Below, one piece after another: positions 24,384 through 32,476 of a stretch of DNA of 45,432 bases (positions are counted from its first letter, which is position 1; every line of letters starts with the position of its first letter). A program made the translations under genes and the position numbers. The notes under the pieces are model-generated. The model saw nothing but the letters and a program-made list of their open reading frames with translations, did not search any database and had not been told where the DNA came from. The stretch comes from a virus. Location of the stretch: the IMG/VR virus record IMGVR_UViG_3300001848_000600, positions 1-45,432 of that record. The stretch is one strand, 5' to 3'.

Positions 24384-24563
24384 TTATCCTGTCGGCATTT
24401 TTCTTTTTAATGGAAACAATTTTCTAAGCTTTGATTTTTCTTTTGTTGGTTGTTTCAATAAAGGATCATATGTATCTATGGGACCAGAACCAGCTGTAGA
24501 ACTAGAAGTGCCCATACCATTCATAGATCCAACAGATTCGGTTTCTTCTATTTTTTCAGCCAT
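24384..24563 (-). CDS. Small hypothetical protein (59 aa)
   Basis: ATG 24563 overlaps the stop of the upstream gene by 8 bases and follows AAGGA. The product starts MAEKIEETESVGSMNGMGTS and has a basic C-terminus with KSKLRKLFPLKRKMPTG. Likely a small virion or membrane-associated protein by context; no family recognised. Confidence 0.6.
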   Translation of the reverse strand: MAEKIEETESVGSMNGMGTSSSTAGSGPIDTYDPLLKQPTKEKSKLRKLFPLKRKMPTG

Positions 24564-24948
24564 TGTTTATTTTCCTTAAAGCATTTATTATTCCTTGATC
24601 CATCATTATATCGTCTGTATATATTGTATCGTATTTTCCGACACAATTTATAGTTTTGGGCAAAGCATTTATCATCAATAAAAATGGTTTTATATAATGA
24701 AAATGATTTTCAAATTTAAGATACAATATTTTAGCTAAATTTATTCCAAAACAATTATGCAGTGTAATGATATGATTCAATATCAATCTTTCTTTCAATT
24801 CACCGCCTTCTTCATATCTAGTCAATAATTTTTTTATATACTTGATTCTATTCAAGTCTTCCATAAATTCTTCGGTAGATGCAATAGTTATATTATCATA
24901 TATTTTCGCACAAAAAATAATATAATTTTCTTCAGTAAGTTTATCCAT
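24556..24948 (-). CDS. Conserved T4-like protein (DUF7207-like)
   Basis: 130 residues. The block RYEEGGELKERLILNHIITL followed by HNCFGINLAKILYLKFE recurs in T4-superfamily phages next to structural genes. Function unknown. Three bases separate it from the upstream structural gene. Confidence 0.75.
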   Translation of the reverse strand: MDKLTEENYIIFCAKIYDNITIASTEEFMEDLNRIKYIKKLLTRYEEGGELKERLILNHIITLHNCFGINLAKILYLKFENHFHYIKPFLLMINALPKTINCVGKYDTIYTDDIMMDQGIINALRKINNG

Positions 24949-24950
24949 AC

Positions 24951-25211
24951 TTACCAGGCAAGATTAAGACTGACCTTACCCCATGTGTTGTTCGATACGC
25001 AAACATAAAAACTTGTATTGTCATAAGCAATTTGACCAGCAATTCCGTTTGCATATCTTGAAACAGGAGCGGTTGTTATCAATCTATCCAAATACTGTGT
25101 TTGTATTGTTTTGAGAACGGGGGTAGTATCCGGAGTAGAAAGAATAACTACCCTATCGTTCGCTGAATACGTATTTGTGGTCGGTAAGCTCGATATTGTT
25201 ATTTCAGCCAT
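24951..25211 (-). CDS. Small virion structural protein (86 aa)
   Basis: Begins MAEITISSLPTTNTYSANDR and continues with LKTIQTQYLDRLI and GIAGQIAYDNTSFYVCVSNNTW, a pattern of tail-fibre or appendage proteins that present a short beta-rich C-terminal module. The role is inferred from sequence style and neighbours. Confidence 0.6.
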   Translation of the reverse strand: MAEITISSLPTTNTYSANDRVVILSTPDTTPVLKTIQTQYLDRLITTAPVSRYANGIAGQIAYDNTSFYVCVSNNTWGKVSLNLAW

Positions 25212-25228
25212 AATATATTTTCTTTAAA

Positions 25229-25978
25229 TTATACGCCAGGGAATTTGGTATTGTCTGTAGAAGCATCGTTAGCAATAGCAGGTGTTCCATAAGCAGCAGT
25301 TTGAGCACCAAGAGAACCAAATGCTACGAGAGTTTCATAATGAACTCTGCCAGCTCTACCACCAGCCGTTGCTGTAAAATACGTTACTGTTGCATTTCCA
25401 GAAGCAGTACCACCGGTAGAATTTGTTATAGATATATTAGATGTTGGAATTGTTACGTTTGTAAATCCTGCGCCTTTATTTGCAATTGTAAATTGCAAAT
25501 TTCCACCAGTTGCGTTAGTTGTAAATGTAATTGAAGCATTTCCGCCGGCTTGCTGGGAAGTTACAACGATAACATCTGTATTATTATAAGCTGTTTGCGT
25601 TCCACCATTGGTAGTAAAACTGATAATAGAACCAGTTCCTGCTTTTCTTAAATTCCAACCAGCATGCTGCGGCATTTCTGTAGAATTATTTAAAATATTA
25701 TTTGCCATTTCTGTTGCAGAAACACCAAATATTCCTACTGTCTGATTTGTTGTAAATGCGCCCGGTGTTGTATTATTGAACATATTGACATCAACAGAAG
25801 CTCTGGAACCTGGAGAAGTATTTCCAAAATGAGCATTCGAACCCATCGAAATTGGTGAAGTTCCATTTCCAGAACCCTTGACCAAAGCAAAAGTACCCAG
25901 AGGTGCACCAGTTGTAGATTCACGTGTAGTGGTTGAATTGGCTGTTACCGCTTGGTCATTTCTACCGAAAAGTGACAT
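25229..25978 (-). CDS. Virion structural protein (249 aa)
   Basis: Ser/Thr/Asn/Gly-rich beta-type protein beginning MSLFGRNDQAVTANSTTTRE, containing SITFTTNATGGNLQFTI and ending GTPAIANDASTDNTKFPGV. It resembles cyanophage T4-like structural proteins of unclear position. AGGAG lies 8 bases before ATG; a late-like AATAAATA lies 28 bases upstream. Confidence 0.65.
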   Translation of the reverse strand: MSLFGRNDQAVTANSTTTRESTTGAPLGTFALVKGSGNGTSPISMGSNAHFGNTSPGSRASVDVNMFNNTTPGAFTTNQTVGIFGVSATEMANNILNNSTEMPQHAGWNLRKAGTGSIISFTTNGGTQTAYNNTDVIVVTSQQAGGNASITFTTNATGGNLQFTIANKGAGFTNVTIPTSNISITNSTGGTASGNATVTYFTATAGGRAGRVHYETLVAFGSLGAQTAAYGTPAIANDASTDNTKFPGV

Positions 25979-26005
25979 TTGTATACTCCTAAGTTATTTT
26001 TTATA

Positions 26006-26013
26006 TATTTATT
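26006..26013 (-). promoter_or_regulatory. Late-like promoter AATAAATA before the structural gene
   Basis: AATAAATA on the minus strand, with one mismatch to TATAAATA, 28 bases upstream of ATG 25978. Confidence 0.4.
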
Positions 26014-26025
26014 ATAATCGTATTT

Positions 26026-26199
26026 TCAATCGGAAATGGTATAATCCGAAGTATTTTTATTAGGTGAAAAGCCACTTTGATCTTGGTTTGGACCGCGAAT
26101 GGGAGCAGAAACCACGGTTGGTGGTTCCGGCTCCCGTTTTCTTTTATTATTTTTTGACTTTTCTTTGGATTCATGAATCCATTGACAAAAATTTATCAT
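26026..26199 (-). CDS. Small protein with a capsid-targeting-like N-terminus (57 aa)
   Basis: ATG 26199 overlaps the upstream stop as ATGA. The N-terminus MINFCQWIHES fits the pattern FxxFIxE followed by a small residue, like T4 internal-protein targeting sequences with an (I/L)xE cleavage site. The rest is basic then polar (KRKREPEPPTVVSAPIRG). REPEPPTVVSAP resembles KRETVSAPL of the 57-aa protein at 27655-27828, suggesting paralogy. Function unknown; probably head-packaged. Confidence 0.6.
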   Translation of the reverse strand: MINFCQWIHESKEKSKNNKRKREPEPPTVVSAPIRGPNQDQSGFSPNKNTSDYTISD

Positions 26200-27131
26200 G
26201 CAGCTGGTTCTGTTGGTGTAGAATATTTTGCCATTATTTCTGCATGTCTTCTTTTTGCTTCAATTGCTGCTTTTTCTGCATCGGCATGTGCTTTATCTAT
26301 ATCATATCCAGACTTTTTCAACGCCGTTGACATTCTTTGCTGTGGTGTCTTGCCAGATTTCAATGGTTGTTTAAAAAATCTTGAAGTTTCCGATACTTCG
26401 GTTTCTTCATTGCGTTGTTTTGCATAATATGCTGCAATAGCTTGTTTAGTGCGTTCTTCTTTTGTCTTACCAGCAAATTTTGGATTCTTAGATTTAACAA
26501 AATCATGAATCCATTCCCCAGCTGAAGATGATTTAGTCAAAACTTCATCTACCTGTTCGACTTCTTCTTTTACAGAATCGCATACACAAGGCGATTCTCC
26601 GCACTTCGGACACTTCTTCGATTTATCTTTCTTTTTCTTATCATCCTTTGAATCTTTATCGTTATCGCCATCATTTACAGCATCGTCTGTTGTGGGATTC
26701 AATTCTACTTCCGTCGTTCCACCTTCCAATTCATCAGACGATTTCTTTAAATCTTTCTTTTCCATAATAGATTTAGCAGCAGCAACAAGACTTGCCGATA
26801 AACCAAAATTTGTTGTCAATGCCATTGCTTTATCCTCATCGATGATTTTTGTTTTTATTTGAGCTTGTTTAGACAATTTACTGGATTGAGTAGGTTTTGG
26901 ATCGTTGGGTCTTCCAACATTTTCAATCTTTTCCCTTTTCTCTGAATTAGTTTCTTCTTGTGCCAATTTCAGTGTTTCCTTACTTCTTTTATTCGATTTT
27001 TTCGTTCTTTTTTCTATTTCTTGTTCTCTATTTTTTTCGTTTTCTTTATTTCTCTTTACTATATATTCTTCTTGATCTCTATTTCTTTTAGCACCAACAG
27101 AAATACCTGAAGAAGGATCATGGCTGCTCAT
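26196..27131 (-). CDS. Charged virion-associated protein with a zinc-like knuckle
   Basis: 311 residues from ATG 27131, which has AGGA 8 bases upstream; TTG 27227, overlapping the Dps end, would give 343. The N-terminal 100 residues are Lys/Arg/Glu-rich and helical. KCPKCGESPCVC is a compact Cys cluster. GEWIHDFVKSKNPKFAGKTK and QAIAAYYAKQRNE form a motif I know from other T4-like structural or scaffold-associated proteins. Likely in the head or prohead core. No enzyme motif. Confidence 0.6.
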   Translation of the reverse strand: MSSHDPSSGISVGAKRNRDQEEYIVKRNKENEKNREQEIEKRTKKSNKRSKETLKLAQEETNSEKREKIENVGRPNDPKPTQSSKLSKQAQIKTKIIDEDKAMALTTNFGLSASLVAAAKSIMEKKDLKKSSDELEGGTTEVELNPTTDDAVNDGDNDKDSKDDKKKKDKSKKCPKCGESPCVCDSVKEEVEQVDEVLTKSSSAGEWIHDFVKSKNPKFAGKTKEERTKQAIAAYYAKQRNEETEVSETSRFFKQPLKSGKTPQQRMSTALKKSGYDIDKAHADAEKAAIEAKRRHAEIMAKYSTPTEPAA

Positions 27132-27199
27132 CGATTTTCGTCCTGAGCTGGAGCGATGTCCTTCTATATGATTCTGAGATACAATTTCACTTAAAGATT

Positions 27200-27634
27200 T
27201 CACTTGCTTGTTGCCTTCATCATCCAACCAAGTTTTTCGTGTTTATCCAATCTATCTTGAATAAAATTCGATAAACCCATTTTATTAGCAGATTCTGCCA
27301 ATTTATATGCTTTATTGAGTTCTTCGATCAATATATTGTTGTCCTTTATCAATTCGACAATCATAAGTTTTGCTTGCGGTATATTTATTTGATCTTCTAT
27401 AACCGACAATTCAAGATATCTATTGAGAGAACCTGGAGCATACGAATTCAAAGTTCTTATACGTTCAGCTATAGAATCTACTGCATCGAATGCATCGGTA
27501 TATATTGTTTCAAACAACCCATGATATTGTGGAAAATCGGGTCCTTCTACATTCCAATGGAATGCATGTGCTTTAAGATAATAAGAGAAAGTGCTTGCTA
27601 ATACTACTTTCAATTGTTTTAAAAGATCATTCAT
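27200..27634 (-). CDS. Dps/ferritin-like protein
   Basis: 144 residues. AHAFHWNVEGPDFPQYHGLF and TDAFDAVDSIAERIRTL reproduce the Dps inter-subunit ferroxidase site (H, H, D, E). Dps proteins form dodecamers that oxidise and store iron and shield DNA from Fenton damage. Here the gene lies among virion genes, so it could protect DNA in the infected cell or be linked to the particle. No capsid-targeting sequence is seen. Confidence 0.85.
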   Translation of the reverse strand: MNDLLKQLKVVLASTFSYYLKAHAFHWNVEGPDFPQYHGLFETIYTDAFDAVDSIAERIRTLNSYAPGSLNRYLELSVIEDQINIPQAKLMIVELIKDNNILIEELNKAYKLAESANKMGLSNFIQDRLDKHEKLGWMMKATSK

Positions 27635-27654
27635 ATTTTCATACCTTTGTTATA

Positions 27655-27828
27655 TTATTCGCCTCCACCACCAGAACTACCGCTTTTTCCGGGTGAATGT
27701 TTTTCTATTTTACCATTTGCCATTCTTATTGGAACTAACGGTGCGGAAACAGTTTCTCTCTTTCCTGTAGTTCCTTTGGGAACAGACAATTCCGAGATGA
27801 ATTCTTTAAAATTTACCAAGCGCGGCAT
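27655..27828 (-). CDS. Small protein with a capsid-targeting-like N-terminus (57 aa)
   Basis: ATG 27828 overlaps the end of the upstream gene by 16 bases. MPRLVNFKEFISEL carries FKEFISE, very close to the T4 internal-protein sequence YQEFIAE. KRETVSAPLVPI follows, then a Gly/Ser-rich tail. Same length as the 26026-26199 product and shares the VSAP motif. Predicted to be packaged and processed in the head. Confidence 0.6.
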   Translation of the reverse strand: MPRLVNFKEFISELSVPKGTTGKRETVSAPLVPIRMANGKIEKHSPGKSGSSGGGGE

Positions 27829-28505
27829 GACCAATATCTCGCTTTTGTTTTTGGTCCAGGTGTTTCGCAATGGTGTCTAGCCCTAAAGCTTTTTCTTCTG
27901 GCGGGAATATGTTTCTTGATAGTCATATTAGGATCACCGAAATTTACTTTTTTTATATTTCCGGTAGATGGATCTCTTACATATACTTTAGATTTTTTTA
28001 CATCGCCTTTTGTGGGTTTATTCAATGAAACTTCTTTACCGTGATAATCCGCTTCATAAATTCCCAGCGCTTCTTTTACTATTCGTTTTACTATTTTTGC
28101 GGTTGTTTGTCCAGGAGTTTCATTTTTATAAACATTTACCAATGAATCTGTACCGTCCAATCTTGAATCTGGATCATTCGGATTTATCGATTGTGGTTCC
28201 GGTGTTTCACTGGTTTTACGATGTTTGGATGTTTCATGGGGTTTCTTTATAGGGCGCATATCAGTTTCTTCCGATGCCGATTTGAAATCCGATTCCGTGG
28301 GTCTTCCTTTTTCACCAGGTTTACGCATATGTTCTCCAGAACCTCGTTTTATTCTTTCTCTTTTTGCATGAATATTATCCCATAAACCATGGGTATTTTC
28401 CTCTTTCATTCTTTCTTTCATGTAAGCAGTCATGACTCTTGGCAAACCTTTCTCATCTTTCGGTTTCTTCAATTCATGAGAAAATGGATGTTTAAAATTT
28501 TTCAT
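27813..28505 (-). CDS. Conserved T4-like virion protein with a basic C-terminal domain
   Basis: 230 residues. The first 140 are charged and variable. The C-terminal 80 (EADYHGKEVSLNKPTKGDVK, VYVRDPSTGNIKKVNFGDPN, then KSFRARHHCETPGPKTKARY and WSCRAW) match a strongly conserved domain found in T4-like marine phages, usually in head or core proteins. The conserved Cys/His pattern may bind metal. A perfect TATAAATA lies 21 bases before ATG. Confidence 0.75.
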   Translation of the reverse strand: MKNFKHPFSHELKKPKDEKGLPRVMTAYMKERMKEENTHGLWDNIHAKRERIKRGSGEHMRKPGEKGRPTESDFKSASEETDMRPIKKPHETSKHRKTSETPEPQSINPNDPDSRLDGTDSLVNVYKNETPGQTTAKIVKRIVKEALGIYEADYHGKEVSLNKPTKGDVKKSKVYVRDPSTGNIKKVNFGDPNMTIKKHIPARRKSFRARHHCETPGPKTKARYWSCRAW

Positions 28506-28525
28506 CGAATTACTTTCTTTTTTTA

Positions 28526-30379
28526 TTATTTATAATTTTTACGCCATTCATTCAATATATCGTGTGTAAGTAAAGAAATAGTTTCATTTACTTGTTTTTT
28601 GGGTTTAGGTTGTTGTCCTGTTCTAACATCATTATAAAGTTCTTCTGCATGTTCTGGTTTGATATTTGGAGACAATCCTTGACGAAATTTATTGAAATTT
28701 CCATTTTTTGCATGTTCTCTCATTTTAGATGCTGACATACCAGAAACACCTTCTGCATCTGGATCTCTATGACCAGCAGATACAACATTGATTTGTTTGA
28801 AGTTGAATTCTTTTCCTGGTCCATTATATCTATCTAATAATCTTTTGTATTCATCGACTCTATCCGAACCAGCAACCATAGTAACGTGTGTAACACCTTG
28901 TTTATGCAATTCCTTTAAATGATGCATAAAAGTTGGATTTTCCCTCGTTGCTACACTTATATTTGTATTTGGAAACATTCTTTGTGCATGTTTCAATTTT
29001 TGTTCTGGCGATAAAGGATTTTTATCTGAATCTTGTGTTCTTGAAAGAACAATAGAATGATTTGCGCCATTCAATCTTGCCAATTCTTTTACTTTATCGA
29101 CTAAAGCACCATGACCAACAGTTGGTGGATTCATTCTACCAAATGCAAATACATGATGCTTTTCTTCTTCGTTTATAGGTGCAATTTCAGATTTATCTGT
29201 TTCACCACGACCTCTATTGTTTGCAAAATTATTTCTTGAAAATTCTGCTCTATCGACCAATTTAGTAGGTCTTCCATTGCGTATTGCAACAAATCCCTCT
29301 GGTTTTACAGATTTTCCACCCATAGTATGTTCAAATTCAGTTGGATTTCCTAAAGAATTTACGAGAACATCTTTTGCTTTTTGTATATGATGATGCAAAT
29401 CGAATGCATGACCAAATTGTTCTTGATTGCCTTCTACATCATTTATAAAATTTCCATAATGTTCTATTTTTCTCTGTTTGGCTGAAGGTGTTTTTACTTT
29501 GCTTGCTTCATTGTCTCTTTTTTGTTTTAGAAATTTTACATATTCTTTTGGATTTGGTGTTGTTCCATCTCTGACGGTTTGATTTATGTATTGTTTCATG
29601 TGTTCGGCATGATTGCCTAATTTTTCCATAGTTTCTGGATGTATTTTTTGATAAGATTCTAAAGCATTTTTCTTATGCAATGCAAATTTACTTTGTGCAG
29701 GTTTGGTATAATTGAATGAATGACCAGAATTTATTTCTGGGTTTACTAAATTTACATCTGGGTGTTGTTTGAATTTGCTGTGATCTACATCGAATCCAGC
29801 TTTCATATCTTCAAACTTTTTACCTTTATATTTTGTATGAACTACAAATCCAATTTGTGAATTAGCAATTCTTTTTCCCATACCAGAATTTTTATGGGCA
29901 CCATACGTAATAGTATTTGGAGTAAATTTATACTTATCTCCATCTTTTGTAACGTCGGGTTTTTCATAAAGAAAATCGCCCTGATAAACACCACCTTCAT
30001 TGGGCATTGTTTTTGGTAAATGTTTAAGGGCAGCTTTTAATTTTGCCGCTAGCCCAGGAGCATGACCATGATTTTTGTCTATATCTTCTTCTGTATAATT
30101 TATTTTTGGATTTTTATTAAATGCAGATTTAGATGCTACAAAAAATTTACCAGTTTCTGGATGTTTGCCAAATACAACGCTTGGACTACCATCGTATTTT
30201 ACTGTAATCTTAGATTTTGATTTTTTGCCTGACAATAAATTATGAGCATCTTCCAATGTAGATGCCGCATGTCCTACACCTTCATCCCCACCATGTATTA
30301 TATGATCTTCTGCATGTTCTAAATGCTGAAGTTTATCGACATCCAAGGATTCGGCTAAAAAAGAATAAAAGTTTAACAT
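28526..30379 (-). CDS. Fusion: covalent nucleotidyltransferase (ligase-like) plus NMNAT-like domain, capsid-targeted
   Basis: 617 residues. MLNFYSFLAES is a capsid-targeting-like start with an LAE cleavage site. Residues 50-390 hold ligase-superfamily motifs: KYDGSPSVVFG (KxDG, the AMP-accepting Lys), GGVYQGDFLYE (motif III), GFVVHTKYKG, and VKPEGFVAIRNGRPTKLV (motifs IV and V). Residues 410-560 hold FAFGRMNPPTVGHGALVDKV (HxGH-type nucleotide site) and VAGSDRVDEYKRLL, typical of NMN/cytidylyl adenylyltransferases. It could seal or cap RNA or DNA, or act in NAD metabolism, immediately after injection. Substrates are unknown. A late-like AATAAATA lies 34 bases upstream. Confidence 0.75.
   Translation of the reverse strand: MLNFYSFLAESLDVDKLQHLEHAEDHIIHGGDEGVGHAASTLEDAHNLLSGKKSKSKITVKYDGSPSVVFGKHPETGKFFVASKSAFNKNPKINYTEEDIDKNHGHAPGLAAKLKAALKHLPKTMPNEGGVYQGDFLYEKPDVTKDGDKYKFTPNTITYGAHKNSGMGKRIANSQIGFVVHTKYKGKKFEDMKAGFDVDHSKFKQHPDVNLVNPEINSGHSFNYTKPAQSKFALHKKNALESYQKIHPETMEKLGNHAEHMKQYINQTVRDGTTPNPKEYVKFLKQKRDNEASKVKTPSAKQRKIEHYGNFINDVEGNQEQFGHAFDLHHHIQKAKDVLVNSLGNPTEFEHTMGGKSVKPEGFVAIRNGRPTKLVDRAEFSRNNFANNRGRGETDKSEIAPINEEEKHHVFAFGRMNPPTVGHGALVDKVKELARLNGANHSIVLSRTQDSDKNPLSPEQKLKHAQRMFPNTNISVATRENPTFMHHLKELHKQGVTHVTMVAGSDRVDEYKRLLDRYNGPGKEFNFKQINVVSAGHRDPDAEGVSGMSASKMREHAKNGNFNKFRQGLSPNIKPEHAEELYNDVRTGQQPKPKKQVNETISLLTHDILNEWRKNYK
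28527..28534 (-). promoter_or_regulatory. Late promoter TATAAATA
   Basis: Perfect consensus on the minus strand, overlapping the stop of the 617-aa gene and 21 bases upstream of ATG 28505. Confidence 0.65.
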
Positions 30380-30615
30380 TTATACATCTCTATGAAGTTT
30401 ATATTTCTTATATATTTATTTTTTTCTGTTGATATCAAAACTTCTTTTATTATAGCGTCTATATTATCTTTCCAATAATTCAAAAATTTATGAACTTTTG
30501 GTATTTCTGGTAAAATGTCTTCCGTTTGCCATATAAATTCCTGAACAAGACTATAATGTGGAATATAATATAATATATCTATTGTTATCAAATAATTTTT
30601 TTTGATAATAAACAA
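30373..30615 (-). CDS. Conserved T4-like hypothetical protein (about 80 aa)
   Basis: ITIDILYYIPHYSLVQEFIW, QTEDILPEIPKVHKFLNYWK and DNIDAIIKEVLIS resemble a conserved short family in marine T4-like phages. There is no ATG: candidates are TTG 30615 or TTG 30591, the latter just before ITIDILYY. No good ribosome-binding site is visible. It overlaps the next gene by 7 bases. Function unknown. Confidence 0.6.
   Translation of the reverse strand: MFIIKKNYLITIDILYYIPHYSLVQEFIWQTEDILPEIPKVHKFLNYWKDNIDAIIKEVLISTEKNKYIRNINFIEMYKC
30413..30420 (-). promoter_or_regulatory. Late-like promoter AATAAATA
   Basis: AATAAATA on the minus strand, 34 bases upstream of the 617-aa gene and within the preceding small gene. 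One mismatch to consensus. Confidence 0.35.
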
Positions 30616-30621
30616 TTTAAA

Positions 30622-31830
30622 TTATTTTTCGTCGAGTTTTATATTACCAGAGCGACCATTTCCTTTGGGTAATGCAACTCTCATTGGGGGTCCATCGTGA
30701 TCTAATTCATCGACATGTTTTGCAGAAGCATTTAATTTGTTATCACCCGATTTAACAAGATAACTTGCTGTGCCTTCAGGACCTTCAAATTTTCCTTCAC
30801 CTGTAGTAGCTTCTCTTCTCACAAAACCATTCAATTTTGGATGATCTTCATGAAGTTTATCTAATATAGATTGTGCCTTTTTCCTATGTTCTTCTTGTTC
30901 TTCTTTAGAAGCATTTTTCATATTATTCAAGTGCTTCGACACTGTTTTCATTCTATTCATTATATCATTATGAATTTCTTGTCTTTGTTTTTCATTATGA
31001 TTACGATAATCGGGGTGTGAAGATAACATTTGATTTGTGGCATGATGAACGACGGCAGAAGATTCTTCTGGACCAGCAGACATAAGTTGTGATCCACCAC
31101 CCTTTTTCATTGAAATCCTAACGCCTTCTGTTCCATCGCCATTTGGATTTCTTAAAACTAAATCAGCTTTCGATGTTGCCGAAGAAGCTCCATATTTTCC
31201 CCACAATGAAGATAATTTAGATTTAGATGCACCTGCAACACTGGCTCTATAACCTTTTTTAACAGCATCTTTCAATTTTGGATGATTACGCAACGCAATA
31301 ATACTACCTACAGCTGTATGCAATTCCTTATGATAGGAATCTTTATGGTCTTCGGTTTTTTTACCACCTGAAAATCCATCATTTTCTGCATTGGAAAAAT
31401 GTAAAGGATGATTTTTATCATTTTTTGCTTTTTCTATTTCTTGATGCAATTTTTCTTCTGTATCTATACCATGATCTATCGCATAATTCCATATTTTTGT
31501 ATGTGCATGTTCATCATTGTATGTTGGTGATTTTCCTTTTGGTTTTTTCAATTTACTCATAGGTATGGTTATTTTATTTCCGTCATCTTTACTAACAACA
31601 ACATGATGAATACCTTTATCATCTATTTGATGACTATGCAATGTTACTCTATCTCCAGGATTGAATTCACCAATTTTACTTGATATTTCATGAGTACCAT
31701 CGCCAGTATGTCTTGAACCTCCTGGCAAATATGGTTTAATATATTTTTCATGATCGTAATTAGCTCTATTTCCACTGGATGTCAAATTAGCTTCGGATAT
31801 AAGAAATTTCAATTGTTTAGCTGTGATCAT
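30622..31830 (-). CDS. Capsid-targeted protein with a nuclease-like core
   Basis: 402 residues. MITAKQLKFLISEA fits the targeting/cleavage pattern (ISE then Ala). The central block SSATSKADLVLRNPNGDG, VRISMKKGGGSQLMSAGPEE has the D...(x)K spacing of PD-(D/E)XK-type nucleases (ADLVL, then ISMKKG). The rest is His/Lys-rich and helical, as expected for a protein condensed with DNA. Nuclease activity is a hypothesis. Packed tightly between the HAD gene and a small gene. Confidence 0.65.
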   Translation of the reverse strand: MITAKQLKFLISEANLTSSGNRANYDHEKYIKPYLPGGSRHTGDGTHEISSKIGEFNPGDRVTLHSHQIDDKGIHHVVVSKDDGNKITIPMSKLKKPKGKSPTYNDEHAHTKIWNYAIDHGIDTEEKLHQEIEKAKNDKNHPLHFSNAENDGFSGGKKTEDHKDSYHKELHTAVGSIIALRNHPKLKDAVKKGYRASVAGASKSKLSSLWGKYGASSATSKADLVLRNPNGDGTEGVRISMKKGGGSQLMSAGPEESSAVVHHATNQMLSSHPDYRNHNEKQRQEIHNDIMNRMKTVSKHLNNMKNASKEEQEEHRKKAQSILDKLHEDHPKLNGFVRREATTGEGKFEGPEGTASYLVKSGDNKLNASAKHVDELDHDGPPMRVALPKGNGRSGNIKLDEK

Positions 31831-31834
31831 GGAT

Positions 31835-32458
31835 TCAATGCCTTGTTGTTACTACTATTGTTTTTCTGGTATATGGATTATGTTTAACTAGATGCGAATA
31901 CAATTTCACATCGGGATGTTCCAATTTCAATTTAGCAAATTCTTTATGGTTACCTTCATCGTCATCATAAAGATGCACCTCTTTCAATTTATCTCGTTTA
32001 ATTAAATCCGATAAAACTCTTCTTTTTCGATCTCCAGTAGATGTGCCTTCTACATTTCCAGCCCTTCTCAAATGTGTTTTATCTATATCTATACCATATC
32101 TTTTTAAATGATGTTTGACTGCCAGTTTATCGTCTAAATCCGATCTAGCTGTAAGTATTTCTGTTCTATTTCCTCTTTGGCGAAGTTTATTCAATCTATT
32201 TATCATCGAACGAATTGGAGTTCCGGATTTACGCAATACTTTTGCAGATTTAAATTCACCAAAATCATATTTGTGACCTAAAGGCAATTTATGTTTATTG
32301 AATTCCTGTGTGGTTAAACTTCTAACTCTATTACCGTTGCTATCTATAACGTGAATTTTAATTTTATGAGGATCGTGGTGTATCAATGTATCATCTAAAT
32401 CGAAGAAAAAAGCTTTATTTCGTATACCCTCAGTTATAAATTCTTTGAAAGAAATCAT
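31835..32458 (-). CDS. Capsid-targeted HAD-superfamily phosphatase
   Basis: 207 residues from ATG 32458, with AAAGGA upstream; a TTG one codon earlier is less likely. MISFKEFITEG is nearly identical in pattern to T4 internal-protein targeting (EFIAEA). FFFDLDDTLIHHD is HAD motif I (catalytic Asp), ILTARSD motif II, and VHLYDDDEGNHKEF the acidic motif IV. Substrate unknown: nucleotide, polynucleotide 3'-end or sugar phosphate are all possible. Likely acts in the newly infected cell. Confidence 0.75.
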   Translation of the reverse strand: MISFKEFITEGIRNKAFFFDLDDTLIHHDPHKIKIHVIDSNGNRVRSLTTQEFNKHKLPLGHKYDFGEFKSAKVLRKSGTPIRSMINRLNKLRQRGNRTEILTARSDLDDKLAVKHHLKRYGIDIDKTHLRRAGNVEGTSTGDRKRRVLSDLIKRDKLKEVHLYDDDEGNHKEFAKLKLEHPDVKLYSHLVKHNPYTRKTIVVTTRH

Positions 32459-32476
32459 CAAAATTTCCTTTCTTTT

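Noticed and set aside
26101-26135. GC-rich inverted repeat followed by a T-rich stretch on the plus strand, looking like a terminator
   Set aside because: It lies inside the coding frame of the 57-aa targeting protein (26026-26199), and no plus-strand gene precedes it.
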